Shown: positions 51,278 to 60,746, counted from the first letter of the stretch. The stretch is 64,000 nt of DNA from Halomicrococcus gelatinilyticus (GCA_024227995.1 CP100466.1:186001-250000), one strand, 5' to 3'. The notes: generated from the letters alone by a model not told the origin. Numbers and translations are program-made.

Positions 51278-53587
51278 ATGACAGAGGACACTCGGGTGCT
51301 GTACGTCGACCCCCACTCCGACACGGGCGTCGCGCCGGCGCACCTCGATGCCCGCCTCGGCGACGCCGTGGTCACGACGGCCACGACGCCCGATTCCGTC
51401 CTGGCCGCACTCGCCGACGGCGGCGCGGGCTGCGTCGTCAGCGGGTACGCGCTGGGGGAGTCTGACGGGCTCGGCCTCCTGGAGGCCGTCAGGGAGCAGC
51501 ACCCGGACCTGCCCGTCGTCCTGTGCACGACGTCCGGAGACGAGCGCGTCGCGAGCGAGGCCATCACTGCCGGTGCGACGGGCTACGTCCCGTCGGAGAC
51601 GGACGAGGAACGCCTGGACGCGCTCGTGGCGGAGATACGGCGCGCGATGGACGAGAACGTCCGACCGCGCAAGCAGTTCAACCGCTATCGCTCCATCGTC
51701 CAGGCGATGGGCGACGGCGTGTACACGCTGGACCGGGCAGGCAACATCACGGCGGTGAACGACACGCTCCCGGAACTGTCCGGGTACGACCGCGAACGCC
51801 TCGTCGGCGAGCACGTCTCGTTGCTGTTGGACGAGGAGGACGTCGCCCAGGGTGAGCAGCTCATCCGCGACCTGCTGGTCGACGACGAGCGCGACGTCGG
51901 GATGCTCCCGATGACGCTCAACACCGCCGACGGACGGCGGATCTCCTGCGAGACCCGCATCGGGCTGCTCCGCGACGGCGAGGAGTTCCACGGCACGGTC
52001 GGCGTCCTCCGCAGCATCGAGGAGCACGAGGAGATGAAGGCGGCGCTGCGCGAGGAGAAACAGAAGATCGAGGAACTCCACGAGGTCGCCTCCGAGATGG
52101 AGGCCTGCCAGACCGAAGACGAGATCTTCGTGTTGACGGTCGAGGCCGCCGAGAGCATCCTGGAGTTCGACACCTGCGGCGTCGACGTCGTCGAGGACGG
52201 CTACATCGTCCCGAAGGTCACGTCGTCCGGGATGGCCGACGACGGCTTCACCACGCTCCCGGCCGACGAGGGGATCGCGGGGAAGACCCACCAGAACGAG
52301 GCGTCGTTCGTCATCGACGACATCCAGGCCGACGCGGATGCCAGGCCCGTCCAGTCGGAGTACCGCTCGCTGCTCAGCGTCCCGATGGGCGACCTTGGCG
52401 TGTTCCAGGCCGGCTCCCGGGAGGTCGGGGCGTTCGACGACGAGGACCGCGAACTGGCGGAGCTGTTGCTCTCTCACGCTGCCGAGGCGCTGCGGCGCGT
52501 CCGCTCGCAGGAGGCGCTGCGGGAGAGCGAGGAGAAGTACCGCACGCTCGTCGAGCAGAGCCACGACGCCATCTACATCTACCGCGACGACGAGTTCGTG
52601 TTCGCCAACCAGCGGGCGACCGAGCTCACCGGATACTCGCGAGACGAGCTGTACGAGATGGCGGTCTGGGACCTGTTGCACCCCGACGAGCGCGAGCGCG
52701 TCCGGCGCATCGCCCGCGAACGGGTCCGCGGGAACCACCCGCCACACTACGAGGCTCGCATCGTGACCAAGGGCGGCGAGGTGCGCCACCTGGAGTTCTC
52801 CGTCCGGGTCATCACCTACGAGGGCGAGACGGCGCAGCTCGGCTCGGCGCGCGACGTGACCGAGCGCAAGGAACGCAAGCGAGAACTCGAACGCCAGAAC
52901 GAGCGCCTCGAGGAGTTCGCGAGCGTCGTCTCACACGACCTGCGCAACCCGCTGAACGTCGCCCAGGGCCACCTGGAACTCGCCGCGGAGCGCGGTGACG
53001 ACCACCACTTCGAGAAGACGGCGAACGCGCTCGGCCGGATGGAGGACCTCGTCGGCGACCTGCTCACGCTGGCCCGCCAGGGACAGGTCGTCGACGAGAC
53101 CGAACCCGTGGAGCTCGAGCCCGTGGTCCAGCAGGCGTGGGCGACCGTCGAGACCGAAGAGGCGTCGCTCGTCGTCGAGGACTCCGTCGACGTCGAGGCG
53201 GACGAGGGACGACTCAGGGAGCTGTTCGAGAACCTGTTCCGGAACGCGGTCGAACACGCCGGTCCCGCCCCGACCGTCCGCGTCGGCCGGCTCGCCGCGA
53301 GCGGTGCGGAGCGCCGGTCGAAACCGGCGAACGCGGACGGCGGTTCGTCCGAATCCGACGGGTCCGATCAGCGGACGGACCGGACCGGCTTCTACGTCGC
53401 CGACGACGGCCCCGGCATCCCGCCGGAGCAGCGCGACACCGTCTTCGAGCACGGACACACCACCGCCGCGGACGGCTCCGGTCTCGGCCTCTCCATCGTG
53501 AAGGGCATCGCCGAGGCCCACGGCTGGACCGTCGACGTCTGCGAGGGCGAACGCGGCGGCGCGTGCTTCGAGATCGTCTCGGAGTGA
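51278..53587 (+). CDS. hybrid sensor histidine kinase (pseudo-receiver-PAS-GAF-PAS-HisKA-HATPase)
   Basis: A 769-residue soluble kinase. Residues 5-125 are a receiver fold, but the phospho-acceptor position reads CVVSGYAL (Gly56) instead of Asp, so it cannot be phosphorylated normally. PAS lies at ~135-250, GAF at ~265-410 and a second PAS at ~415-530. HisKA has the H-box VVSHDLRNPLN (His553), and the HATPase has ENLFRNAVEHAG, DDGPGIPPEQR and GSGLGLSIVKGIAEAHG. A linker in the ATPase, SGAERRSKPANADGGSSESD, is low-complexity. TATA-like attatt lies upstream. No cognate receiver is adjacent. Confidence 0.88.
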   Translation: MTEDTRVLYVDPHSDTGVAPAHLDARLGDAVVTTATTPDSVLAALADGGAGCVVSGYALGESDGLGLLEAVREQHPDLPVVLCTTSGDERVASEAITAGATGYVPSETDEERLDALVAEIRRAMDENVRPRKQFNRYRSIVQAMGDGVYTLDRAGNITAVNDTLPELSGYDRERLVGEHVSLLLDEEDVAQGEQLIRDLLVDDERDVGMLPMTLNTADGRRISCETRIGLLRDGEEFHGTVGVLRSIEEHEEMKAALREEKQKIEELHEVASEMEACQTEDEIFVLTVEAAESILEFDTCGVDVVEDGYIVPKVTSSGMADDGFTTLPADEGIAGKTHQNEASFVIDDIQADADARPVQSEYRSLLSVPMGDLGVFQAGSREVGAFDDEDRELAELLLSHAAEALRRVRSQEALRESEEKYRTLVEQSHDAIYIYRDDEFVFANQRATELTGYSRDELYEMAVWDLLHPDERERVRRIARERVRGNHPPHYEARIVTKGGEVRHLEFSVRVITYEGETAQLGSARDVTERKERKRELERQNERLEEFASVVSHDLRNPLNVAQGHLELAAERGDDHHFEKTANALGRMEDLVGDLLTLARQGQVVDETEPVELEPVVQQAWATVETEEASLVVEDSVDVEADEGRLRELFENLFRNAVEHAGPAPTVRVGRLAASGAERRSKPANADGGSSESDGSDQRTDRTGFYVADDGPGIPPEQRDTVFEHGHTTAADGSGLGLSIVKGIAEAHGWTVDVCEGERGGACFEIVSE

Positions 53588-53611
53588 CGGCCGCGCCGTC
53601 GCACCCGGTCG

Positions 53612-54664
53612 CTACCGCTCCCACCGGAACCCGACCACGTCGTCCGGGGCGGGCGCGTCGAGCGGGCTTCGCGGCAGACCGGCCGTCGGTTCGGGGTCGT
53701 TGTACCGTTTCGGTGCGACGTCGTTCGGCGCGTCGGGGTAGAACAGCGCGGCGAGCAGCTGTATCTGGCCGCGGCCCACGCCGAGTTCGAACTGGCCGCC
53801 GCCGTACGTCTGGATGCCGCGGCGGTCGCAGTACTCCAGCGTCTCGAACAGCGACGCGACGCTCCCGAACCGCGAGGGCTTGACGTTCAGCCAGTCGGGT
53901 TCGAACGGCAGTGCCTCGACGCTCTCGACGCCGTGGATGGGCGCGTCCCAGGTGACGCGCTCGCTTGCCGCTTCGAGCACGGCCATCGTCTCGTCGGTGA
54001 CCGCCGGGTCCTCGACGAGCGCGTCCGGCAGGCCCTCGCGCACCACGCGGTAGAGGTCGGCGTCCGGGGGCTGGTTCACCTCCGCCTCGCCGTACTGGGC
54101 TTTCACGTCGACGACCTGGACCGCCCCGGTCTCCGCGAGGTCGGCGACGAGCTCGGCGTCCCACTCGGGGTTCGCGTCGAGCTTGAACTCCAGTGTCGGG
54201 TCGTGGTCCAGCCAGCGTTCGACGCGGTCGGTCGTCGGTGGGTCGCCCAGGTTCGTGCTCGCGACGAACCGCACCGGCTCCGGGTCGCGGTCGAGCACGC
54301 CCGGCAGGTCGCGGTCGGCCTGGCGGAGCGCGAGGTCGAGCGCCGCGCTCTCGAACCCCCAGCGGCGGTACTCGCGGAAGTCGTCGCGGCCAGGACCGGT
54401 CGGGAAGAGGTTGCGCTCGCCCAGGGTCGTCGAGAACTCGTCGAAGGCGTACTCGCCCGCGAGGTCGGCGTCCAGGTCGGGGAGCGCGCGCTGGTCGTCC
54501 TCGTCGTAGGTGACGTCCTCGCCGCGGCCGACTTCACCGTCGCCGTGCAGGACCACCTCGGTCGTGACGCGCGTGAACCCGCTCGACGTGTCGCGTTCGT
54601 GCTGTTCGAACTCGACGCGGTCGACGACGAGTGGCAGGTCGGCGACCCGCTCGTAGAGAGTCAT
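53612..54664 (-). CDS. enolase-superfamily enzyme (mandelate racemase / MLE-like)
   Basis: A 350-residue protein of the enolase superfamily with a capping N-terminus (FEQHERDTSSGFTRVTTEVVL) and barrel motifs. FKLDANPEW is the second-strand lysine (KxD rather than KxK), VVDVKAQYGE and ALVEDPAV are strands three and four with acidic ligands, TWDAPIHGVE follows, and NVKPSRFGS carries the opposite lysine. Substrate unknown. TATA-like cgttaact (minus strand) lies about 28 bases before ATG 54664. Confidence 0.75.
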   Translation of the reverse strand: MTLYERVADLPLVVDRVEFEQHERDTSSGFTRVTTEVVLHGDGEVGRGEDVTYDEDDQRALPDLDADLAGEYAFDEFSTTLGERNLFPTGPGRDDFREYRRWGFESAALDLALRQADRDLPGVLDRDPEPVRFVASTNLGDPPTTDRVERWLDHDPTLEFKLDANPEWDAELVADLAETGAVQVVDVKAQYGEAEVNQPPDADLYRVVREGLPDALVEDPAVTDETMAVLEAASERVTWDAPIHGVESVEALPFEPDWLNVKPSRFGSVASLFETLEYCDRRGIQTYGGGQFELGVGRGQIQLLAALFYPDAPNDVAPKRYNDPEPTAGLPRSPLDAPAPDDVVGFRWER

Positions 54665-54758
54665 GGTCGTGTGTTTGCGCGCAGCGAGTTAACGGTCCCC
54701 GTTGCACGCGTCGCTGCTCGGATCTGCTGTCCGGAAAACGAGTGGACCCTGGCGGTCG

Positions 54759-55205
54759 CTACTCGGTGACGACCGTCACCGTGCCGTCGAAGTCGAGGAT
54801 GATGGCCTGGGTCGCGTCGCCGAACAGCGCCTTGCCGGCGGGCGACCGCTTCTCGCCCGCGACGAACACGTGGTCGCAGTCGTACTCCTCCGCTGCGTCG
54901 AGGATCTCCTCGCGTTCGTCGCCGAGGCGGCCGACTGCCTCCCACTCGACGTCGACGTCCTCCAGCATCTCGCGCCCGATGTCGGCCGCGAACTGCCGTG
55001 CGCCCTCGAGTGCCTGCCCAGCGGTGTAGGAGGTCTCTATCGACGGGATCTGCTCGAGCGAGGTGCGCGTCGACTCGTACTCCTCGGTGGTGGTGACGTG
55101 GACCAGCACGAGGTCGGCACCGACGCCCGACGCGAGCTCACCTGCTTCGTGCACCAGCTGTTTCGCGGACTCGGACCCTTCGACGACGGCGAGTGCTCGT
55201 TCCAT
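54759..55205 (-). CDS. UspA-family protein (divergent nucleotide loop)
   Basis: A 148-residue Usp-fold protein starting MERALAVVEGSESAKQLVHE. The nucleotide loop is AGEKRSPAGKALFGDATQAI, lacking the G-2x-G and final Ser, so it probably does not bind ATP as UspFG proteins do. TATA box GTTTATTTATC (minus strand, 55230-55240) lies 25-35 bases before the ATG. Confidence 0.85.
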   Translation of the reverse strand: MERALAVVEGSESAKQLVHEAGELASGVGADLVLVHVTTTEEYESTRTSLEQIPSIETSYTAGQALEGARQFAADIGREMLEDVDVEWEAVGRLGDEREEILDAAEEYDCDHVFVAGEKRSPAGKALFGDATQAIILDFDGTVTVVTE

Positions 55206-55517
55206 ATCAGCACTCTCTCACGTCGTCGTGATAAATAAACTGGTACTCCCGTCCGAACGTCGATAGCTCCGGCGGCTGTACAGTTCGTCGGTCGCGATGG
55301 ACGTTCGGTCGGGCAGTTCGCCGGCCGAAAGAGGCGTGGCAGCGGCCGGTGCGGACGTCGTCCTCGTGACGGTGCGACCCGTCCCGGCCGCCGCCCGAAC
55401 CGCCAGCTGACGGCGGGCCGTCTCTCATGCCGGGAGGGAAAAACTAAGGACACGACCTTGCGTTGCGTTCACTGTGAACGAAGCCATCACCCTTCGACCG
55501 TCGACGGAGGCAGAAAC
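55206..55517. other. 312-bp divergent intergenic region
   Basis: It holds the uspA TATA box (55230-55240, minus), a possible plus-strand A-rich promoter element ggaaaaact (about 55438-55446) and a perfect 15-bp palindrome at 55466-55480 in front of the ThDP enzyme. A 37-codon ORF at 55298-55411 (plus) has no supporting feature. Confidence 0.5.
55466..55480. promoter_or_regulatory. 15-bp perfect palindrome upstream of the ThDP enzyme (candidate operator)
   Basis: CGTTCAC-T-GTGAACG, 38-52 bases before the GTG start at 55518 and about 20-40 bases downstream of the A-rich element. It would overlap the transcription start, the position of a repressor site. Confidence 0.55.
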
Positions 55518-57215
55518 GTGACGAACACCGCCGAACGCGTCGTCGAGTCCCTCGACGAGCTGGGCGTCGAGTACGTCTTCGGCTATCCCGGCGGCCGCAT
55601 CATCGAACTGATGGACGAACTGCCGGACGCCGACGTGGACGTCGTCCGCCCCCGCGACGAGCGCGAGGGCAGCGTCATGGCCGAGATGTACGGCCGTCTG
55701 CACGGCGCGCCAGCCGTCCTCGCCGGACAGGGCCCCTGGATCGGCAGCCTGGGCGCTATCGGCCAGATGGAGGCACGGCTCTCGTCGTCGCCGATGCTCG
55801 TGTTGACGGAGGCGAGCGAGCGCGGCGACTACTCGACGCTCGCGCCCTACCAGCAGTCGCGCGGCGACTACGGCGGTCTCGACCTCCCGAAGATTCTCGA
55901 CGGCGTGACGAAGGAACACTGGTTCCCGCGGTCGCCGACGGAGACGCTGCGCAGCGTCCAGTTGGCGTACAAGCACGCCACCGCCGGCCGGCCGGGGCCG
56001 ACGGCGGTCATCTTCGACGGCGACGCCATCACCGACGAGATGCCCGAGGACCCCATCCCGCCGGTCTGGGACGCCGAGGAGCAGGTGAAAAACTGGGAGG
56101 CGAAGCCGACCGACGCCGACACCGCGGCGGCGGCGGAGGCGTTCGGGTCGGCCGAGCGTCCGGTCATCGTCGCGGGCAACGGCGTCCACGCCGCCCAGGC
56201 GTACGACGAACTGCGGGCGGTCGCGGAGGCGTACGACGCGGTCGTCACGACCTCCTACCTGGGGAAGTCGACGTTCCCGGAGACGGACGACCTCGGAGCG
56301 GGCGTCATCGGCTCGTTCGGCCACGAGGGCGCGAACCAGGTGGTCAGCGAGGCCGACGCGCTGCTCGTCGTCGGCTGTCGGATGAACCCGATGGACACGA
56401 ACTGGCAGGCACCGTCGTTCATCCGGCCGGACGAGCAGACCATCATCCACGCGGACATCGACACCCGCAACGCCGGCTGGGTCTACCCCGCCGACGTTGG
56501 GCTCATCGGCGACGCGAAGGAGAGTCTCGCCGCGCTCGCGGCCGCCGGCGAAGGAAGCAACGACTGGGCGCGCGAGCGCGCCAGCGAGGCCCGCGAGTCG
56601 TTCCACGACCCGAAGTGCGAGTCCGACGCATCGCCGATCAAGCCCCAGCGCGCGATCAAGGAGATAGAAGCCGTCGTCGACGCGGACACCATCGTCACGG
56701 CCGACTCGGGCAACAACCGCTTCTGGCTGCTGAACTACCTCCAGACGCCCGCCACGCGGACCTACTTCGGCTCTGGCGGCGTCGGAGGGATGGGCTGGGC
56801 GACGCCGGCCGCCGTCAGCGCGGCCATTTCGACCGACAGGGACGTAATCGGGGTGGCGGGCGACGGCGGGTTCACGATGACGATGACGAGCGTGGAGACG
56901 GCGGTCCAGGAGGGCGTCGCGCCGACGTTCGTCGTGCTGAACGACACCAGTCTCGGGATGGTCCGCCAGATGCAGCACGAGGACGGCGACATCGCGGGCG
57001 TGGAGTTCCACGACACCGACTTCGTCACTGTGGCCGAGGGCTTCGGCGCCGACGGCACCCGCGCCGTCACCCCCGACGAACTCGCCGACGCGCTCCGCGA
57101 GGGCAAGGAGAGCGACGTCCCGTTCGTCGTCGACGCCCGCATCGACCGCGACGAGGAGATGGTCGAGCAACTGCAGTCCTCGTTCTACGCGAACGTGGGC
57201 GGCCTCCACGAGTAG
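55518..57215 (+). CDS. thiamine-diphosphate-dependent enzyme (acetolactate-synthase-like)
   Basis: A 565-residue ThDP enzyme of the acetolactate synthase / benzoylformate decarboxylase family. The N-terminal pyrimidine-binding domain has VFGYPGGRIIELMDEL, PRDEREGSVMAEMYGRLHG and GQGPWIGSLGAIGQ (the catalytic Glu is in REGSVMAE). The central domain is VIVAGNGVHAAQ. The PP domain is GVAGDGGFTMTMTSVETA ... VVLNDTSLGMV (GDG-N motif). It may decarboxylate a 2-oxoacid or join two. GTG 55518 is chosen; an earlier TTG lies at the operator. Not next to an ALS small subunit. Confidence 0.85.
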   Translation: MTNTAERVVESLDELGVEYVFGYPGGRIIELMDELPDADVDVVRPRDEREGSVMAEMYGRLHGAPAVLAGQGPWIGSLGAIGQMEARLSSSPMLVLTEASERGDYSTLAPYQQSRGDYGGLDLPKILDGVTKEHWFPRSPTETLRSVQLAYKHATAGRPGPTAVIFDGDAITDEMPEDPIPPVWDAEEQVKNWEAKPTDADTAAAAEAFGSAERPVIVAGNGVHAAQAYDELRAVAEAYDAVVTTSYLGKSTFPETDDLGAGVIGSFGHEGANQVVSEADALLVVGCRMNPMDTNWQAPSFIRPDEQTIIHADIDTRNAGWVYPADVGLIGDAKESLAALAAAGEGSNDWARERASEARESFHDPKCESDASPIKPQRAIKEIEAVVDADTIVTADSGNNRFWLLNYLQTPATRTYFGSGGVGGMGWATPAAVSAAISTDRDVIGVAGDGGFTMTMTSVETAVQEGVAPTFVVLNDTSLGMVRQMQHEDGDIAGVEFHDTDFVTVAEGFGADGTRAVTPDELADALREGKESDVPFVVDARIDRDEEMVEQLQSSFYANVGGLHE

Positions 57216-57375
57216 GTCGGCTCGTCGCTGCCGTCTCTGCCTTCGTTGTCGTCGTCTGCCGTCCGTGACCTGCGCGCCGCTGTCGCGCACGCTGCGACGT
57301 CGCTACCGCACACGGGTCGTCCGTCCGAACGCGGGACCACGAACTACTTGCCGGGTCAGCCCCACGGTTCGGCTG

Positions 57376-57828
57376 ATGGATTCGGACTTCCCGTCTCCGC
57401 TGCTGGTCGTCGCGGCCCACCTGGCGGTCGTCGTCGCCGTCGTCCATCTGACGCTGGGCGTCTACAACTGGCTCCGGTACGCGGGTGCCGGCTTCCTCGT
57501 CCCGCCCGACGTTCGCTGGCCGCTGTTCGTCATCTCCGGGCTCTTCCTCGTCGCCGGCCTGGTGCTCGCCGTGCAGGGCCGGTATCGCCGTCCCCTCTAC
57601 CTCGGCGGCGTCGTTCTCATGACGGGCTACGTCGTCGGCTACTTCGGGTGGCACCTCTCCGGTCATCGGCCGTTGTTCTTCCTCGGCCCCGGGACGCCCC
57701 ACCGCGGCCCGCTCGTCCCGTTCCTGCTGGACCACCTCTTCGCCGGGCCGGTCGAGTTCCTCACCATCGTCTCGGAGGTCGCGCTGGCGGTGGTCCTCCT
57801 CTACCTGCTCGTCACCGGTTCGGAGTGA
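57376..57828 (+). CDS. membrane protein, unknown
   Basis: A 150-residue protein with four membrane segments (SPLLVVAAHLAVVVAVVHLTLG, WPLFVISGLFLVAGLVLAV, LYLGGVVLMTGYVVGYFGW, EFLTIVSEVALAVVLLYLLV). A His-containing loop (HLSGHRPLFFLGPGTPHRGP) lies before the last. It is predicted as a small membrane protein of haloarchaeal type; no known domain. ATG 57376 has a plausible A/T element about 27-34 bases upstream. Confidence 0.65.
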   Translation: MDSDFPSPLLVVAAHLAVVVAVVHLTLGVYNWLRYAGAGFLVPPDVRWPLFVISGLFLVAGLVLAVQGRYRRPLYLGGVVLMTGYVVGYFGWHLSGHRPLFFLGPGTPHRGPLVPFLLDHLFAGPVEFLTIVSEVALAVVLLYLLVTGSE

Positions 57829-57856
57829 GCGTCCCGGCCGGGGCCGCCGGATGCCG

Positions 57857-58780
57857 CTACACCTCGTCGATGACGTCCTCGGCGAACTCCTCCAGGACCG
57901 TCCGGACGTCCCGGTCGTTGCCCCGGACGTTGATGGCGAGGTGGTCGACGCCGCGGTCGGACAGCGCCCGGAGATGGTCGACGAACCACTGGCTGCCGGC
58001 GGCGAAACCCTGGTGGACGTGGTCCATCCCGGCCGTCGAGTCCGCCTTCAGTTGCACGCGCATGGCCTGGGCGAACGGCTTCCGCTGGGAGGTCGCCGCG
58101 CGCCAGTCCGCGACGACGCTCTCGACGGTGTCCAGCGGGAGCTGGTAGTGGAGCCAGCCGTCGCCGTGCTCGCCGATCCAGTCGACCGACTGGCGGGCGT
58201 TCCCGGTCACGAGCAGCGGAAGCGTCTCCGTCGTCGGTTTCGGAACGAGGTCGAGCCGTCCGTCCGTGGTTCCGTAGGCCGACTCGACCTCGGGGAACTC
58301 CTCGGACCAGGCGGCCCGCATGACGCGGACGCTCTCCCGGAACAGTTCGCCGCGCTCGTCCTCGTCGACGCCGAACGCGGGGTACTCCGGCGACCGGTCG
58401 CCGCTCGCGACCCCGAGGACGAGACGGCCGTTCGAGAGCCGGTCGACGGACGCCGCCGCCTTCGCCACGTGGAGTGGGTGGCGGAGCGGGAGGACGACGC
58501 TGCCCGTCGCCAGCGCGACGTCCTCGGTGTGCGCGGCGACGTGCCCGAGGTAGACCCACGGGTCGTACACCTGTCCGGCGTCGCCGAACTTCGGCCAATG
58601 CAGCGGCACGTCCCGGACCCAGAGCGCGTCGAACCCGAGTTCGGTCGCGTACTGCGCAAGTGCCACCTGCTCGTCCATCGGCGGTATCGCCGCCGTCGAC
58701 GTCGTTATCGGGAAGAAGAGACCGACCGAGAGGTCGCCGCCGAACAGTCGCTCGAACCCGCGGTTCTCGTGGTCGCTCAT
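57857..58780 (-). CDS. LLM-class flavin-dependent oxidoreductase
   Basis: A 307-residue luciferase-like barrel: LSVGLFFPITTS, EQVALAQYATELGFDALWVRDVPLHWP, VYDPWVYLGHVAAHTEDVALATGSVVLPLRHPLHVAKAAASVDRLS in three stretches, and RLVLGVASGDRSPEYPAFG. The layout is that of the TIGR03571 group within the F420/FMN-binding LLM family. F420 is likely in haloarchaea (inference). ATG 58780 is chosen (MSDHENRGFERL). Confidence 0.82.
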   Translation of the reverse strand: MSDHENRGFERLFGGDLSVGLFFPITTSTAAIPPMDEQVALAQYATELGFDALWVRDVPLHWPKFGDAGQVYDPWVYLGHVAAHTEDVALATGSVVLPLRHPLHVAKAAASVDRLSNGRLVLGVASGDRSPEYPAFGVDEDERGELFRESVRVMRAAWSEEFPEVESAYGTTDGRLDLVPKPTTETLPLLVTGNARQSVDWIGEHGDGWLHYQLPLDTVESVVADWRAATSQRKPFAQAMRVQLKADSTAGMDHVHQGFAAGSQWFVDHLRALSDRGVDHLAINVRGNDRDVRTVLEEFAEDVIDEV

Positions 58781-58943
58781 CGCCGGGGGTTGGTTCCTCG
58801 GCCGGGAGAAGGTGGCGGTCCCGGCGAACGACGCCACGGCCGCCTGCTATCCGTCAGTGTACTGCTAGCTCGTTCCACGCTCCCGCGCACCGCATGCCGC
58901 ATTGGCACACTTTTTTACCGGGCCGCACAGAGTTCCGGTCGGA

Positions 58944-59912
58944 ATGAACGAAACTGAGACGGTACTCGTGACGGGCGGGACGGGCTTCATCGGCTCGTAC
59001 ACGGCCAAGGAATTCGTCGACCACGGCCACGACGTGGTCGCGTACGACCTGTCGACGGACACGCGAATCCTCGAGAAGCTCGGCGTCGCCGACGACGTCG
59101 AGGTGCGTCGCGGCGACCTCAGCGACCCGACGGACGTCTTCCGCGCGGTCCGCGAGACGGGCGCGACTCGCATCGTCCACCTCGCCGCGCTGCTGACCAA
59201 CACCGCGCGCGACAACCCCCGCGCCGCCATCGACGTGAACGTCCAGGGGACGAACAACATCTTCGAGGCCGCCCGCGCCCTCGACGACCAGGTCGAGCGG
59301 GTCGCGTGGGCCTCGTCGGCTGCCGTGTTCGCGCCGCCCGCGAACTACGACGACGACTGGGTGACCGAGGACGACCTCGTCTACCCCGACACGCTGTACG
59401 GTGCGACCAAGGAGTTCAACGAGCACCAGGCCCGCGTCTACTTCGAGGACCACGACCTCAGCCACGTCGCGCTCCGCCCGACGGTCGCCTACGGCCCCTA
59501 TCGCGAGACCGGCGGCTCGGCCTTCCTCGCGAACGTCGTCGAGAAGCCGGCGCTCGACGAATCCTTCTCCGTCGAGTACGGCGACCAGGTCATCGACTGG
59601 CAGCACGTCGAGGACATCGCCCAGGCGTTCCGCCTCGCCGCGTTCACCCCCGACGAGGAACTCTCCCGGCGCGTCTACAACGTCCGTGGCACCGTCGCGA
59701 CCATCCGCGAGGCAGCCGAGACGGTCCAGGACATCATGCCCGACGCCGACCTCGACGTCTCCGACGAGGGTGAACTCCCCTGGACCCAGAAGCTCGACAT
59801 GACCGCCATCAAGGAGGACCTCGGCTACGAACCGCAGTACGACCTCGAGAGCGGCTTCCGGAAGTACATAAACGTCCTCCGCGAGGAGGAAGGGCTCGAC
59901 CCAATCGAATAG
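58944..59912 (+). CDS. extended SDR (NAD-dependent epimerase/dehydratase)
   Basis: A 322-residue SDR. Rossmann motif is VLVTGGTGFIGSYTAKEF; the active-site Tyr and Lys are in YGATKEFNE and Ser in WASSAAVF. It ends LREEEGLDPIE. Likely acts on a nucleotide sugar or hydroxyacyl compound. TATA box tttttta (about 58911-58917) lies 27-33 bases before ATG 58944. The last 159 bp (59754-59912) are duplicated at 62571-62729, although this copy is intact and full length. Confidence 0.88.
   Translation: MNETETVLVTGGTGFIGSYTAKEFVDHGHDVVAYDLSTDTRILEKLGVADDVEVRRGDLSDPTDVFRAVRETGATRIVHLAALLTNTARDNPRAAIDVNVQGTNNIFEAARALDDQVERVAWASSAAVFAPPANYDDDWVTEDDLVYPDTLYGATKEFNEHQARVYFEDHDLSHVALRPTVAYGPYRETGGSAFLANVVEKPALDESFSVEYGDQVIDWQHVEDIAQAFRLAAFTPDEELSRRVYNVRGTVATIREAAETVQDIMPDADLDVSDEGELPWTQKLDMTAIKEDLGYEPQYDLESGFRKYINVLREEEGLDPIE
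59754..59912 (+). repeat. SDR tail, copy 1 of the 159-bp direct repeat
   Basis: This is the 3' end of the intact SDR gene. It matches 62571-62729 with five mismatches seen by eye (59771, 59808, 59891, 59909, 59912), three of them silent third positions, one at 59808 giving Ile to Val, and one in the stop (TAG to TAA). Confidence 0.9.
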
Positions 59913-59943
59913 ACGACGTTGTGGACGGTGCGTTCGGTGCCAG

Positions 59944-60746
59944 TCACGGTGGGAACGAGAACCGGTACCGCCACCTGTCGACGACCGCTGCCATCTCCTG
60001 GTCTGGCTTGACCGCAGCGGTGACCTTGCTCCGATGCCAGCCTTCCATCCCGTCGTCAGCGAGCGTCACGGCTGCGGCGTGGTGGAATCCGGCACCGACC
60101 GTGTTGATTACCGTCCCGTCGATCATCCGCGGTTCGTCGAAGACGTGTTCGACGTGGTCGCCGATGATCGCGTCCACGCCGTCGACGCGTTTCGCGACGG
60201 TCTCCGCCCCCGCGAGCGCAAGATGCGACGCACAGACGATGTAGTCGGCACCGCTGCCTGGAGATGCTCGACCGCTGTCCGCGCTGCAGGCACGTTATCT
60301 AGTACCTGATACTCGTCGGGAAAGCCGGGTTCCATCGCAGCGATATTCTGGGGCGCAAGTCCGAATATTCCGGTCGTGGCAGCCGTCGGCTGGAGTTGAT
60401 CCAACGCCTCGACGATATGCTTCCCGGCAAACGGGGTCGCGAACGGCCGCTTTGCCAGGTCGTCTCCGGTACCCAGCAAGATGGTGTTCGGGTACCTGTC
60501 GCGGATTCTGTCTAACGTGGTCGCGTACCGCGAGACGTTCGCCTGGTTGCGGCCTCCGAACCGCCCGTGGAACTGCGTCCCGTGGATCACCGTGACCGGC
60601 GGCGTCCTCGCAGCGGCCCGACCGCTTTCGAGCACCCCCGTCGCAAGCCCAGCTCCCGCCGCTCCTGCCAGCCACGTCAGTACGTTTCGCCTCGACTTCC
60701 CACTGCCCTCCCTTTCACACCGGCTATCCGTATCACAGCTATCCAC
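59944..60746 (-). pseudogene. Tat-exported 5'-nucleotidase/metallophosphoesterase, frameshifted and truncated
   Basis: From about GTG 60746 the frame reads a Tat signal (KSRRNVLTWLAGAAGAGLATG), then VTVIHGTQFHGRFGG and RYPNTILLGTGDDLAKRPF, which align with a metallophosphatase start. The first metal motif, usually DTH/DxH, reads GTQ. Near 60255-60265 the reading moves to another frame, where DYIVCASHLALAGAETVAKR, VDAIIGDHVEHVFDEPRM and VTAAVKPDQEM continue the same protein. The C-terminal domain is missing, and the similarity ends just before the SDR stop at 59912. Confidence 0.75.

Noticed and set aside
55298..55411. 37-codon ORF before the ThDP enzyme
   Set aside because: No promoter, no recognisable domain, no helix or signal. 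Such frames are frequent by chance at this GC content.
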